A stretch of DNA of 46,728 bases from an uncultured Saprospiraceae bacterium (GTDB taxonomy: Bacteria; Bacteroidota; Bacteroidia; Chitinophagales; Saprospiraceae), in assembly GCA_937959275.1 (NCBI GenBank), contig CALGLU010000120.1, forward strand, positions 1 through 46,728, given 5' to 3'. A model generated the notes under the pieces. The model did no database searches and was not told where the DNA came from. It saw only the letters and a list, made by a program, of their open reading frames with translations. A program made the position numbers and the translations under genes. Shown here piece by piece: positions 23,987 to 32,437 of this stretch (the first letter of the stretch is position 1; each line of letters begins with the position of its first letter).

Positions 23987-24889
23987 ATGCTAGCTGAATT
24001 AGAAGACTGGAAATCAAAAGGCGACTTTATATCTTATGGCCCCTTTAGACATCAATTGTTTGTCATAGAGTTTGGTGCCAAATCGGCGTCCTCTGAAAAG
24101 ACTCTATTACTCTTGCATGGTTTTCCTGAGTCGTCTTATTCTTATCACGCTGTTATTGATGGCTTACTTCGTTTTTTTGATCGTATCATTCTGTTTGACA
24201 TGTTAGGATATGGATTCAGTGACAAACCTTTAGAGGGTTACACTTATTCTCTTTTCGAACAGGCTGATACCGTTTTTCAAATATGGCAGCAGTTAGGTGT
24301 TCATGGAGGACATCTTTTAGCACATGATATGGGGGACAGTGTCGCTACCGAAGTTTTAGCAAGATCAGAGAGCGATCTTCTGCCAGCTTGGTTTTCAGAT
24401 GGCTTACAAAGTATCACATTTACCAATGGGAGTATGGTGTTGGATCTAGCCGATCTGCGTGTGACTCAAAAATTATTATTATCTCGATTTGGGCATCTGA
24501 TGAAAAATATGACAACGTTCAAATTATTTGAACAACAGGTTAGAAGTGCACATGGTAATTCTAAATTGTCTGATCACGATATTCAGATTTTATGGGCGTC
24601 CAACCAAATACAAAATGGCCGACAAAAGACTTACCTCACTATTCAATATTTAAACGACCGTAAACGATTTGAAAAGACACGTTGGCTACCAGCTTTAAGT
24701 CAAACTAAACTTCCCATTCATATTTGTTGGGGATCAGATGATGCAGTCGCTAATGTGAAAATGGCTTATTATCTAAAAGAGCATATATGTAAAGATGCGA
24801 CACTGACCATAATGAAGGGATTAGGCCACTTTTGTCAATTAGCAAGCCCTGATATCTGGTTGAAACATATAAGCGCATTTTATAAATAG
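23987..24889 (+). CDS. Alpha/beta hydrolase, epoxide-hydrolase / MEST-like
   Basis: A 300-aa soluble protein. HGFPESS (44-50) supplies the oxyanion hole. The nucleophile position is Asp in AHDMGDSVA (D114), as in haloalkane dehalogenases, epoxide hydrolases and the mesoderm-specific-transcript group, not the Ser of esterases. The C-terminal CWGSDDAV and GLGHFCQ (H281) provide the acid and the base. Length is normal. It is divergent from the crotonase gene. The physiological substrate is unknown. Confidence 0.85.
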   Translation: MLAELEDWKSKGDFISYGPFRHQLFVIEFGAKSASSEKTLLLLHGFPESSYSYHAVIDGLLRFFDRIILFDMLGYGFSDKPLEGYTYSLFEQADTVFQIWQQLGVHGGHLLAHDMGDSVATEVLARSESDLLPAWFSDGLQSITFTNGSMVLDLADLRVTQKLLLSRFGHLMKNMTTFKLFEQQVRSAHGNSKLSDHDIQILWASNQIQNGRQKTYLTIQYLNDRKRFEKTRWLPALSQTKLPIHICWGSDDAVANVKMAYYLKEHICKDATLTIMKGLGHFCQLASPDIWLKHISAFYK

Positions 24890-24932
24890 AGGGCTCGTGT
24901 GCGACTTACTATTTATAATTTATGTTGAAAGA

Positions 24933-26111
24933 TTAATTTTCATCATCAACGGTAACATCTTCTAAATCAATATCGTCGGCATTTTCATTGGTTTCAAAGT
25001 ATCTCCCCGCCATATCATGAAACATGAGCTGCTCTTTTAGAGATTTCGCTTTTTTAATAAATCGTTCGCCGTCTTTTTTATCATGTCCCCAATTCAAGTA
25101 TTGGTTTCCAATGGCAATGACTTTATCAGGTTCATCTAAATAATAATATATCTGCGCTAAGTTATACATGCTCGCAGCTTTTAGTCGCTTTTGATGCTTG
25201 TCGTTTGCCCCATAGTTCGTTAAGATTGATTCGAAATAATCTATGATTGGTGTCACTGAGTTTTTGATGTCAGTATGAGCTTTGTTAAATCTCTTTTGAG
25301 AAAAGATTTCCTTTAAGGCTTTTATGGCATTATCGTACATCTCAAATTCTGGATGTTTTTTAGAATCTAGTCGTTTGAATTTTGCCCAATCTCTATTTCT
25401 ATTATAGCCATAAAATCTATTCAATTCATGGGTTGCCCTACTGGCTAATGTTGAAGTAAACTCTTCTAACTGGTCAGCATATTCGCGTGAACTATTACGA
25501 TTGTATTCATCACTTGCTTCTTTGATGGTTTTGAATTCTGAAGTTTGGTAGTTGTATGTTTTTGATAAATCGTGGTTTCGTGCTAAGTCCTCAAATACTT
25601 CCTCGCTATTATCAATGGCAACATCTTTTAAAAAGGGATTTGAATTTTTTTCATCTTCCTTTTTCTGTTCTTTTTTTGATGGCTCTTTATCAGAAAATTT
25701 ATTGACAGGACCATAAATTTTTAGGTTAGCACGTCCTGTATTTGTCACCTCGTACCTATAATAATTTGTTTTAGAAATAACTTTTCCGTCTTTATCTTTT
25801 TTCTCTGCTACTCTTTTTTTATAAGACGACTTACCTCGGACAAAGTCAGTTGCACTCAATTTAATACCAACTTTACCGGATTCAGTTCTTTCCCATCCTC
25901 TGATGGTGATTTGATTTGACAAATCATCTTTATCGAATTTGTAACTTCCTGTACTGACGTCTACATAATAACTCCTGTCTTCTGGAAAGACAAAGTTCTC
26001 CGGTAGTGAGGCATATTCAACATAGATGCGGTGATTATCTATATCTGCCTTTTGCCCTGAACAATAAGATGCAACTAATAAAATTCCTAGTACTAAAATG
26101 TGTTGTTTCAT
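24933..26111 (-). CDS. Exported hypothetical protein with helical repeats
   Basis: A 392-aa protein if started at ATG 26111, which begins MKQHILVLGILLVASYCSG, a good Sec signal. The frame stays open 34 codons upstream to ATG 26213, but that extension (MARYLVLEALVMTY...) lacks any signal logic. Residues 25-140 are beta-rich. A very charged Lys/Glu stretch follows (KEPSKKEQKKEDEKN), then a helical region (200-390) with TPR-like pairs (MYNLAQIYYYLDEPDKVIAI). The C-terminus is acidic (DIDLEDVTVDDEN). The family is not recognised. Probably periplasmic. Confidence 0.7.
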   Translation of the reverse strand: MKQHILVLGILLVASYCSGQKADIDNHRIYVEYASLPENFVFPEDRSYYVDVSTGSYKFDKDDLSNQITIRGWERTESGKVGIKLSATDFVRGKSSYKKRVAEKKDKDGKVISKTNYYRYEVTNTGRANLKIYGPVNKFSDKEPSKKEQKKEDEKNSNPFLKDVAIDNSEEVFEDLARNHDLSKTYNYQTSEFKTIKEASDEYNRNSSREYADQLEEFTSTLASRATHELNRFYGYNRNRDWAKFKRLDSKKHPEFEMYDNAIKALKEIFSQKRFNKAHTDIKNSVTPIIDYFESILTNYGANDKHQKRLKAASMYNLAQIYYYLDEPDKVIAIGNQYLNWGHDKKDGERFIKKAKSLKEQLMFHDMAGRYFETNENADDIDLEDVTVDDEN

Positions 26112-26499
26112 GCTGTAAAGTGATTTAATGATATCTAAACATATCACAAAATAATGTAATTGCATAATTGTATAAGTCATTACTAGTGCCTCAAGAACTA
26201 AATATCTAGCCATATTAAATTGTTCTTTTCCGCCTTCTCTACGTTACAGAACCGGCCTTGATAGCTTTGGCTATCAAAGCGAACCTGTGCCTTGAGTAGA
26301 CGAAAAATAACTGCTTTCATACAGCCATTTATTTAGTGCTTGAGACACTAGGCCGAATGGTCAGCCCGCACTTGCTTGATCACAGGCAAGCTCGACTCAG
26401 AAACTTAAATTGGCAGAATTCGAATTAGAGTTCAAAAGGATTGAGCTTATGGAAATTACCCAAAGAATTCAATTTGCACTCCAGGTAAAAAAATACCCA
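26112..26499 (-). other. G+C-richer noncoding stretch with hairpin
   Basis: Base composition is clearly richer in G+C than the surroundings at about 26,225-26,410. It contains an eight-pair stem TTGATAGC/GCTATCAA (26258-26265 and 26270-26277) around TTTG, and a looser CTTGC...GCAAG pair near 26370-26392. A plus-strand frame from about 26411 runs to 26541 into the 3' end of the next gene without an ATG at its head. It may be a decayed mobile element or a structured RNA; I cannot assign it. Confidence 0.35.
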
Positions 26500-27411
26500 T
26501 CACTTCATTGGTTTCTCTTGCAAGCTTTTACCATTAGTCGTTAGGATTTGAAAATGGTGGACCCTATGAGGCCCATCATATTGCCAGACAATTTTTTTAT
26601 CTCGTGTCACTTGAAACAGCTTAGTGCCTTCCTTTGCTCCATAACTTGCAATAACAGTATCACCATTTTTTAAGCGCTGAGCACCACATGGATCAACGAA
26701 GGGTTGACCTTCTACATCATCATTAGACATTTTCCAGATAACCTTTCCAGAAGAATCCATTTCTACTGTTTTGTTACCATTGGTAAGGTTGATTAGCGTG
26801 TTACCATTGGATAATCGAATCGCGGTGAACGGCCAATTCTTTGCTTCACGTCCTCCGAGTTCTGGAAGGTCCGTCGAAAACGATTGGACAACTTCGCCTG
26901 TAGGAGCGTATTCTTTTACTTTGAATGCTAATAGATGGGGGACCAGGTAATTACCATTTTCTAGCTTTCTAGCCATGCGCGTTTGCATGTGCGCATTATC
27001 AGTTTCTGGTAGTAGGGGGACTTCCACTTTAATATTGTTATTCCTATCTACCTCGAGCAGTCTTGGGTTTTCACCGAGTTCAGTGATTAGCGTATTTCCG
27101 TTATCTAGTCGTTGGACGGTGCCTAGCTCTTTATTGTTGCTATTTAACTGGTAAGAAAAAACAACTTCGTTTTTATTGTTATACTCATTTACAATATCAG
27201 ACCAGCAGATAAGTATATTACCATTACCAAGTACATACCCATCTCGCGCTTTAGGCTTCTCAGCTGACCATTGCTCTTGATTGTCTTCACCAATAATTCC
27301 AGTAAACGTAGGTCCTGCAATAAAGAAGGAATGAGTTATAGGTTTAGTGGTTTTGCACTGAATTAATAATGCAAGGCAAGCAAACAGGAAGGTCTTTTTC
27401 AATAAATACAT
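26500..27411 (-). CDS. Lipoprotein beta-propeller, arylsulfotransferase/PQQ-like repeats
   Basis: A 303-aa protein. Lipoprotein signal ends LLIQC (C19). It has at least five repeats of the type RLDNGNTLI(T), each around 45 residues (LGNGNILICW, RLDNGNTLITE, LENGNYLVPH, LSNGNTLINL, LKNGDTVIAS), ending KIVWQYDGP. The NGNTLI motif is that of aryl-sulfotransferase-like and PQQ-like propellers. Catalytic His of true ASST is not identifiable, so sulfotransferase activity is not claimed. Located on the outer surface of a membrane. It stands alone on the minus strand. Confidence 0.72.
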   Translation of the reverse strand: MYLLKKTFLFACLALLIQCKTTKPITHSFFIAGPTFTGIIGEDNQEQWSAEKPKARDGYVLGNGNILICWSDIVNEYNNKNEVVFSYQLNSNNKELGTVQRLDNGNTLITELGENPRLLEVDRNNNIKVEVPLLPETDNAHMQTRMARKLENGNYLVPHLLAFKVKEYAPTGEVVQSFSTDLPELGGREAKNWPFTAIRLSNGNTLINLTNGNKTVEMDSSGKVIWKMSNDDVEGQPFVDPCGAQRLKNGDTVIASYGAKEGTKLFQVTRDKKIVWQYDGPHRVHHFQILTTNGKSLQEKPMK

Positions 27412-27755
27412 TTTGTAAATAATTAATTCAACGTATATAATGTTTTATACAAGGGATCATTTAAAAGAGATCTTACTAAATATAGCATTTATGTTTAACA
27501 CTATACTGAAGGTCCGTGAACGAGTGTATGACTAATTATAACTTCAATAGACATGATCTCATCAAAGTTAAGAGAAATGAGTCCTTATTTGATTTGTGTT
27601 GTCACAAACAAGCAGTCTGAAATAATTTCCACAATAATGATTTAGCTAACAAGACCAACAACGGCTAAATGAAATATTCACTTAGCTACTTGTCATTGAA
27701 GTCTTTCTCTTTTATAGATCAGCTTTTAGTGGATTTAAAAATGTAATTAGTTGTT
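27412..27755 (-). other. Intergenic region, nothing recognisable
   Basis: 344 AT-rich nucleotides between the propeller gene and vapC. No ORF, repeat, terminator or promoter consensus that I can support. Confidence 0.5.
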
Positions 27756-28172
27756 TTATTTGTTAGGTGTTTTATCTTCAATCCAATTTTCAATTTCAAT
27801 ATTGTTGATATTCTTGAAGTGCTTAACATTTCTGCTCACAAGTATTAACTTATTTTGGATAGCGGAACAACCGATCAGCAGATCGAATTCATCAATTGTT
27901 TGTCCTTTTTTTCTGAGTCTTGATTTTTCTTTACCATATAATGTCAAGCTATTCCAAATTGGAAGAATATTATATGTGTCAATAATCATATCGACAACCT
28001 TGTGATTGTGAGATTGTTTGGTACTATTGCTTGCCCCAAATTTTAATTCAGCGATTGTTATTTCAGAAATGAAAATATGCTGGGGACTTATTAAGTTGAA
28101 TTTTTCTTCAAGAAAAAATTCGCCCTTTAGAAAGTGGATTATTATGTTAGTATCTATTAAATAATTCTTCAA
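27756..28172 (-). CDS. vapC: Type II toxin VapC (PIN-domain ribonuclease)
   Basis: A 138-aa PIN-domain protein. The acidic metal site is D7 (LIDTNIII), E42 (TIAELKFG) and D97 (TIDEFDLLI). The C-terminal block VSRNVKHF is typical of Bacteroidota VapC. The start is TTG (28172-28170), overlapping the antitoxin's TGA as TTGA. A good Shine-Dalgarno, GGGAGGA, lies 6 nt upstream, rare in this genome, and supports this start. It cleaves RNA (in characterised VapCs, mostly tRNA or rRNA) when not bound by its antitoxin. Confidence 0.9.
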   Translation of the reverse strand: MKNYLIDTNIIIHFLKGEFFLEEKFNLISPQHIFISEITIAELKFGASNSTKQSHNHKVVDMIIDTYNILPIWNSLTLYGKEKSRLRKKGQTIDEFDLLIGCSAIQNKLILVSRNVKHFKNINNIEIENWIEDKTPNK

Positions 28173-28408
28173 AATGAATCCTCCCGATTTCTGAAAGTTC
28201 GGGAGTTTTTGATTTCAATGAAGATTTGATCCCCTGATTTTTCACTTTCCCATGTTCCAAACAGAGAATTCGAATCATGCATATTTTGCTGATCTTCTAA
28301 TGAGTTTTGAAGTTTATCAATGATGTAAAGTTTTGCTTGTTTACTTAATTTAGAAAGTAAATTTAAGTAGTTATCTAAAGCTATACTATTGATATTCAAA
28401 TTGCTCAT
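28169..28408 (-). CDS. vapB: Antitoxin of VapBC pair
   Basis: A 79-aa protein. The N-terminal helical part (residues 8-35, LDNYLNLLSKLSKQAKLYIIDKL) has an antitoxin helix-bundle look. The C-terminal SLFGTWESEKSGDQIFIEI and SRTFRNREDSF match the toxin-neutralising tail of Bacteroidota VapB-like antitoxins (S-G-S/D pattern, RTFNR-like end). I start at ATG 28408; 17 further codons upstream are open but lead only to a non-ATG codon. The adjacent upstream element TATATTTG would start transcription almost at the ATG. Antitoxin first, toxin overlapping by 4 bases: standard order. No DNA-binding fold is clear. Confidence 0.82.
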   Translation of the reverse strand: MSNLNINSIALDNYLNLLSKLSKQAKLYIIDKLQNSLEDQQNMHDSNSLFGTWESEKSGDQIFIEIKNSRTFRNREDSF

Positions 28409-28412
28409 AATA

Positions 28413-28420
28413 CAAATATA
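28413..28420 (-). promoter_or_regulatory. -7 element of the vapBC promoter
   Basis: TATATTTG on the minus strand equals TAnnTTTG exactly, ending 4 nt before the antitoxin ATG. Transcription would start at or next to the start codon, giving a leaderless or nearly leaderless mRNA. A -33 element is not clear. Confidence 0.4.
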
Positions 28421-28689
28421 GGGAGTATTTGGGTATAAATTAAGTGATTTCTTCCCCAATCAACACAATTTGCTATAGTCAATTTCAAATTAAAACTAAG
28501 TTGCCAATGATTTCTTCGGAAGACTTAAAGTAGTAGCTCTTTTATTCGGAATGGGCAGGATGGTATGGCGAAGGAATATCTATGTCTACCTTTATCAGTG
28601 TACTTGTAATGTGTGCAGGATAAGAAATCATGATCCTTTAGGTATCTTTGAGTGTCACCTTACAGCTGCAATAGCTGTACTTATATACG

Positions 28690-28720
28690 TTGTTTTCTTA
28701 TTTAGAATTACTATCTTTTG
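28690..28720 (+). promoter_or_regulatory. Candidate primary-sigma promoter for the BNR-repeat gene
   Basis: TTG (28690-28692), 19 nt, then TATCTTTTG (28712-28720). This matches TTG-N19-21-TAnnTTTG apart from one extra T. It would leave a short leader before ATG 28741. Confidence 0.4.
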
Positions 28721-28740
28721 ATGATCAAATCAAAACCATC

Positions 28741-31700
28741 ATGTCTAGACTGTCTAGTTTGTTTTTAATATTCACTTTTTTGTCAGCCAATCAATTTACC
28801 GCTCAACCAACGCAAACTCAAACGCAAATCCCTTCTTCTTTCTATGAGAAAATGGAATGGCGAAATATTGGACCTTATCGTGGTGGCCGATCACTTGGTT
28901 GTACCGGCAGTCCTGGCAGGCCGATGGAATATTATTTCGGTGCGACGGGTGGTGGGCTTTGGAAAACTGTGGATGGAGGCAACGATTGGTTTCCGGTAAC
29001 AGATGGTCAGGTCACATCAAGTTCTGTAGGCGCTGTAGCAGTGGCAGAAACCAATCCTGATATCGTATATATCGGCATGGGTGAAGTGCAACTAAGGGGT
29101 AGTATTACGCAAGGTGATGGTGTCTATAAATCTATTGATGCTGGCACGACTTGGCGGCATTTAGGTCTAGAAGAAACGCAAGCTGTATCAAGAATACGAA
29201 TCCATCCTACTAATCCTGATATCGTCTATGTAGCTGCACTTGGTCATCCATATGGTGACAATGAAGAACGTGGCGTTTTTAGATCTGTAGATGGTGGTAA
29301 TACATGGAAAAAGGTTTTGTATGTAGGCCCTAAGGCTGGTGCTGTGGATTTGATTATTGACAGGACGAATCCAAAAATATTATATGCGAGTACTTGGCAG
29401 GTGTATAGAAAAGCGTGGAAAATGTGGGGCGGAGGACCGGATTGTAAATTATGGAAATCTGTAGATGGTGGAGATCATTGGATCGAGCTGACTAAGAACC
29501 CAGGTATGCCAGAAGGACCAATCGGAAAGATAGGCGTTACGGTTTCTCCAGCAGATCCTAATCGAGTATGGGCTATCGTCGAAGCAAATGAGGGCGGCGT
29601 CTATCGATCAGATGATGGCGGATGGACGTGGCAACGAACAAATGATGAGAGGAAGCTGCGTCAACGTGCGTTTTACTATTCTAGAATTTATGCAGACCCT
29701 TGGGATAAAGAGACGGTCTACTGCCTCAACACAGGCTTGTATCGATCTACGGACGGAGGGAAGACCTTTGGGGATCAGATCCAAGTGCCGCATGGTGATA
29801 ACCATGATCTCTGGATAGATCCTAATAATCCTCAACGGATGATTAACGCCAATGATGGAGGAGGCAACGTCACGATCAATGGAGGTAAGTCGTGGACTGA
29901 GCAAGATTATGTAACGACACAGTTTTACCATGTTATGGCGACGAGTGATGTGCCGTATCATCTAGCTGGAGCACAGCAAGATAACAGCACACTAGCGATG
30001 CCAAGTGACGGCTGGGCACATCGTCAAGCCCGTGGGCCCAATCATGGCTGGTACTATCCGGTTGGAGGAGGGGAGAGTGGGTACATCACACAGCATCCTA
30101 CTAATCCAGATATTTTCTATGCTGGCAGCCAAGGCGCCTTATTGACTCGATATGATCGTAGTAATGGCCAGACAAGAGATATTCAAGTCTACCCGAGATT
30201 TTTCTCAGGGGACCCAGCTATGGACTTGCCTGAGCGATGGCAATGGACGTTCCCAATAGTCTTTGCTCATCAAGATCCTTCAGTGATGTATACCTGTTCG
30301 CAACATGTGTGGAAGACGACTGATGACGGACAAAGTTGGGAAAAGATAAGTCCAGATTTGACCTATGCAGATCCCGAGACATTGGGTAAGACTGGCGGTA
30401 TCATTACGATGGATATGAATGGTCCAGAAATCTATGCAACTGTTTTTGCACTGGCTCCTTCTCATCATGATATCAATACGATATGGGCTGGCTCGGATGA
30501 TGGTAAGATTCACATCACTAGAAATGGTGGAACTAAATGGAATGATATCACGCCAAAGGATTTGCCAAAATTTTCTAGAGTCAGTATTATTGAGGAGTCT
30601 ACACATAATCCCGGTACATTGTATATTGCTGCTAATCGATATCAAGTAGATGATAGAGAGCCTTATGTTTTCAGGACGACGGATTACGGTAAGACTTGGA
30701 CTAAGATTGTCAATGGGATTTCAGCCGGTCACTTCGCAAGAGCAGTTAGGGAAGATCACCAAAAGGAAGGGCTGTTGTTTTTGGCAACAGAGCATGGAGT
30801 CTATGTATCTTTTGATGCCGGAGATCAGTGGCAAAGTATTCAACTCAACCTGCCAGATTCACCGATTAGAGATCTTGTGATCAAGGATGATGATGTCGCT
30901 TTGGGTTCACACGGTCGAGGATTTTGGATACTTGATGATATCGGACCATTGAGGCAAATGGAGCCTTCTGATTTTGAAAAAGATATTGTCTTATACCAAG
31001 CCTCTGATGCAATTCGTGGTGTCTATGATGCTAAGATCCAATACTATTTAAAGGAGAAAGTAGATTCTGTCACGATCCAAATTTTAGATAGTGAGGATGC
31101 CCTTGTTGGAGAATTTGTCGGTAAGCAAGAAGCATATAAAGTGGATCCGAATATTCCGTGGTGGCGACGAGGAGGCTCATCTAAGCCAACTACGGCTAAG
31201 GGGGTTAATGAGTTTACTTGGGATCTGCGTTATCCAGGCGCTACATCGTTTGAAGGAATGATCGTCTGGAGTGCACGTCCAACACGCGGACCGAAAGCGC
31301 CTTTGGGAACATATAGAGCTAGACTAAAAGTAGGAGAAGAAGAGCAGACGACATCCTTTGATATACGGATAGATCCAAATCTCAAAGGCATCACTAGGAC
31401 TGATTTAGAAGAGCAGTTTACGCTGGCTTCATTGATTAGAGATAAGACCAGTGAGACTAACGAGGCAGTCATTGCGATACGAAAGATGAAAACTCAGCTC
31501 TCAGATGCTAACAGTGAAGCAATAACCGACGCTGCGCAAGAATTTACAATGGGTATTTCTGCCATCGAACAGGAGTTGTACCAAGTCAAAAATCAGAGTA
31601 ATCAAGATCCTCTAAATTTTCCGATCAAGCTAAATAACAGGTTTGCTTCATTAAGAAGAAGTGTGGAAAATGGTGATGCTAAGCCAACAGATGGTGCGTA

Positions 31701-31827
31701 CAAAGTATTTGAAGAATTGAAAATTGAGTTAAACACACACCTGAATAATTTGGAGGAGCTGAAGACAAAGCACTTGCCAGTCTTAAATCGGTTGTTGACA
31801 AGTAATGGTCAAAAGGAATTGAAGTAG
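28741..31827 (+). CDS. Secreted sortilin/VPS10-type BNR-repeat protein
   Basis: A 1028-aa protein. Sec signal (LFLIFTFLSANQFTAQ). Residues 25-750 carry many BNR/Asp-box units of the form S.DGG.TW, seen as TVDGGNDW, SVDGGNTW, SVDGGDHW, SDDGGWTW, STDGGKTF, TTDDGQSW, TRNGGTKW, TTDYGKTW, with GAVAVAETNPDIVYIGMGE-type strands between: a large double propeller. About 780-880 has a beta domain with PLGTYRARLKVG; the C-terminal 150 residues are helical. I use ATG 28741; the 17 upstream codons to a TTG lack a signal. Such proteins are abundant in Bacteroidota and often annotated as glycosyl hydrolases, but no catalytic residues are identified, so this name should not be trusted. A TSS just upstream of 28741 is consistent with the promoter found. 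Confidence 0.85.
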   Translation: MSRLSSLFLIFTFLSANQFTAQPTQTQTQIPSSFYEKMEWRNIGPYRGGRSLGCTGSPGRPMEYYFGATGGGLWKTVDGGNDWFPVTDGQVTSSSVGAVAVAETNPDIVYIGMGEVQLRGSITQGDGVYKSIDAGTTWRHLGLEETQAVSRIRIHPTNPDIVYVAALGHPYGDNEERGVFRSVDGGNTWKKVLYVGPKAGAVDLIIDRTNPKILYASTWQVYRKAWKMWGGGPDCKLWKSVDGGDHWIELTKNPGMPEGPIGKIGVTVSPADPNRVWAIVEANEGGVYRSDDGGWTWQRTNDERKLRQRAFYYSRIYADPWDKETVYCLNTGLYRSTDGGKTFGDQIQVPHGDNHDLWIDPNNPQRMINANDGGGNVTINGGKSWTEQDYVTTQFYHVMATSDVPYHLAGAQQDNSTLAMPSDGWAHRQARGPNHGWYYPVGGGESGYITQHPTNPDIFYAGSQGALLTRYDRSNGQTRDIQVYPRFFSGDPAMDLPERWQWTFPIVFAHQDPSVMYTCSQHVWKTTDDGQSWEKISPDLTYADPETLGKTGGIITMDMNGPEIYATVFALAPSHHDINTIWAGSDDGKIHITRNGGTKWNDITPKDLPKFSRVSIIEESTHNPGTLYIAANRYQVDDREPYVFRTTDYGKTWTKIVNGISAGHFARAVREDHQKEGLLFLATEHGVYVSFDAGDQWQSIQLNLPDSPIRDLVIKDDDVALGSHGRGFWILDDIGPLRQMEPSDFEKDIVLYQASDAIRGVYDAKIQYYLKEKVDSVTIQILDSEDALVGEFVGKQEAYKVDPNIPWWRRGGSSKPTTAKGVNEFTWDLRYPGATSFEGMIVWSARPTRGPKAPLGTYRARLKVGEEEQTTSFDIRIDPNLKGITRTDLEEQFTLASLIRDKTSETNEAVIAIRKMKTQLSDANSEAITDAAQEFTMGISAIEQELYQVKNQSNQDPLNFPIKLNNRFASLRRSVENGDAKPTDGAYKVFEELKIELNTHLNNLEELKTKHLPVLNRLLTSNGQKELK

Positions 31828-31841
31828 AGATGGTCTGATCT

Positions 31842-32282
31842 TTATTTTTGTCTATGCCAATATTGATTTCTGCCTAAGGCTGCAAAGCCTAAGAAGCCTC
31901 TTACTTTTAAAGTGCCGTTTTTCTCAAGTGCTAATTTACATCCATACACTTTTCCATTTTCAGGATCTAGTATTTTGCCGCCACTCCATTTGCTTGCACT
32001 ATCTTTCTCAAGGTTCCACATAATTTCTAATCCCAAGATTGGCTGATCTTTTTTATCTCCTTTGCAGAGTTCACATACAGGATTTGTACCAGCATGTTCG
32101 GGGTCGAGGAGTTCTATGACATGGGCTGTATACAGACCATTGGATTCAGTAATCTCAATGACTGATTTGACGATACCTGTTTTGTCATCGACTGTTTGCC
32201 ATTTGCCAATGAGACCTTGGGCTTGAATTGATGTTACGATACCGATAGTAGTTAGGAAGGCAAGCAGAAATCTAGGAAACAT
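31842..32282 (-). CDS. DUF2147 domain protein, exported
   Basis: A 146-aa protein. Sec signal ends SIQAQ. The domain is recognisable by GLIGKWQTVDDKTG, SVIEITESNGLYTAHVIELL, NPVCELCKGDKKDQPILGLEI, ILDPENGKVYGCKLAL and LKVRGFLGFAALGRNQYWHR, a complete DUF2147 (lipocalin-like beta barrel). The CELC pair could hold a metal or disulfide. Function unknown. It is convergent with the BNR-repeat gene, 14 nt apart. Confidence 0.9.
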   Translation of the reverse strand: MFPRFLLAFLTTIGIVTSIQAQGLIGKWQTVDDKTGIVKSVIEITESNGLYTAHVIELLDPEHAGTNPVCELCKGDKKDQPILGLEIMWNLEKDSASKWSGGKILDPENGKVYGCKLALEKNGTLKVRGFLGFAALGRNQYWHRQK

Positions 32283-32406
32283 GCGTTTTAATTCGTTTAG
32301 TCCTTAAATGTATTGTCATTTGGTGAGATCTGAAACGTAATTGATTTATTTAATGAATTATTAATGTTTTCCAAAAGAAGCTTTTATTAATTGTCAGGGC
32401 TTGTAA

Positions 32407-32437
32407 GATTTGACAAGTTTTTGAAACTTGTTAAATC
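32407..32437 (-). repeat. REP-like palindrome R1, at the RAYT stop codon
   Basis: Arms of 14 nt (32407-32420 and 32424-32437) around TTG, one non-Watson-Crick position. In minus orientation it reads GATTTAACAAGTTT, CAA, AAACTTGTCAAATC. Its last base is the last base of the RAYT stop codon. It is oriented oppositely to R2, R4 and R5. Confidence 0.85.

Larger units (their letters stand above)
28409..28740. other. Divergent intergenic region between vapBC and the BNR-repeat gene
   Basis: 332 nt. It contains the vapBC -7 element at its left end and the candidate promoter of the right-hand gene at its right end. The middle has no ORF of note. Confidence 0.45.

Noticed and set aside
28741-31827. 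Glycosyl hydrolase
   Set aside because: Asp-box repeats alone are structural; no catalytic residues of a sialidase or xyloglucanase were identified.
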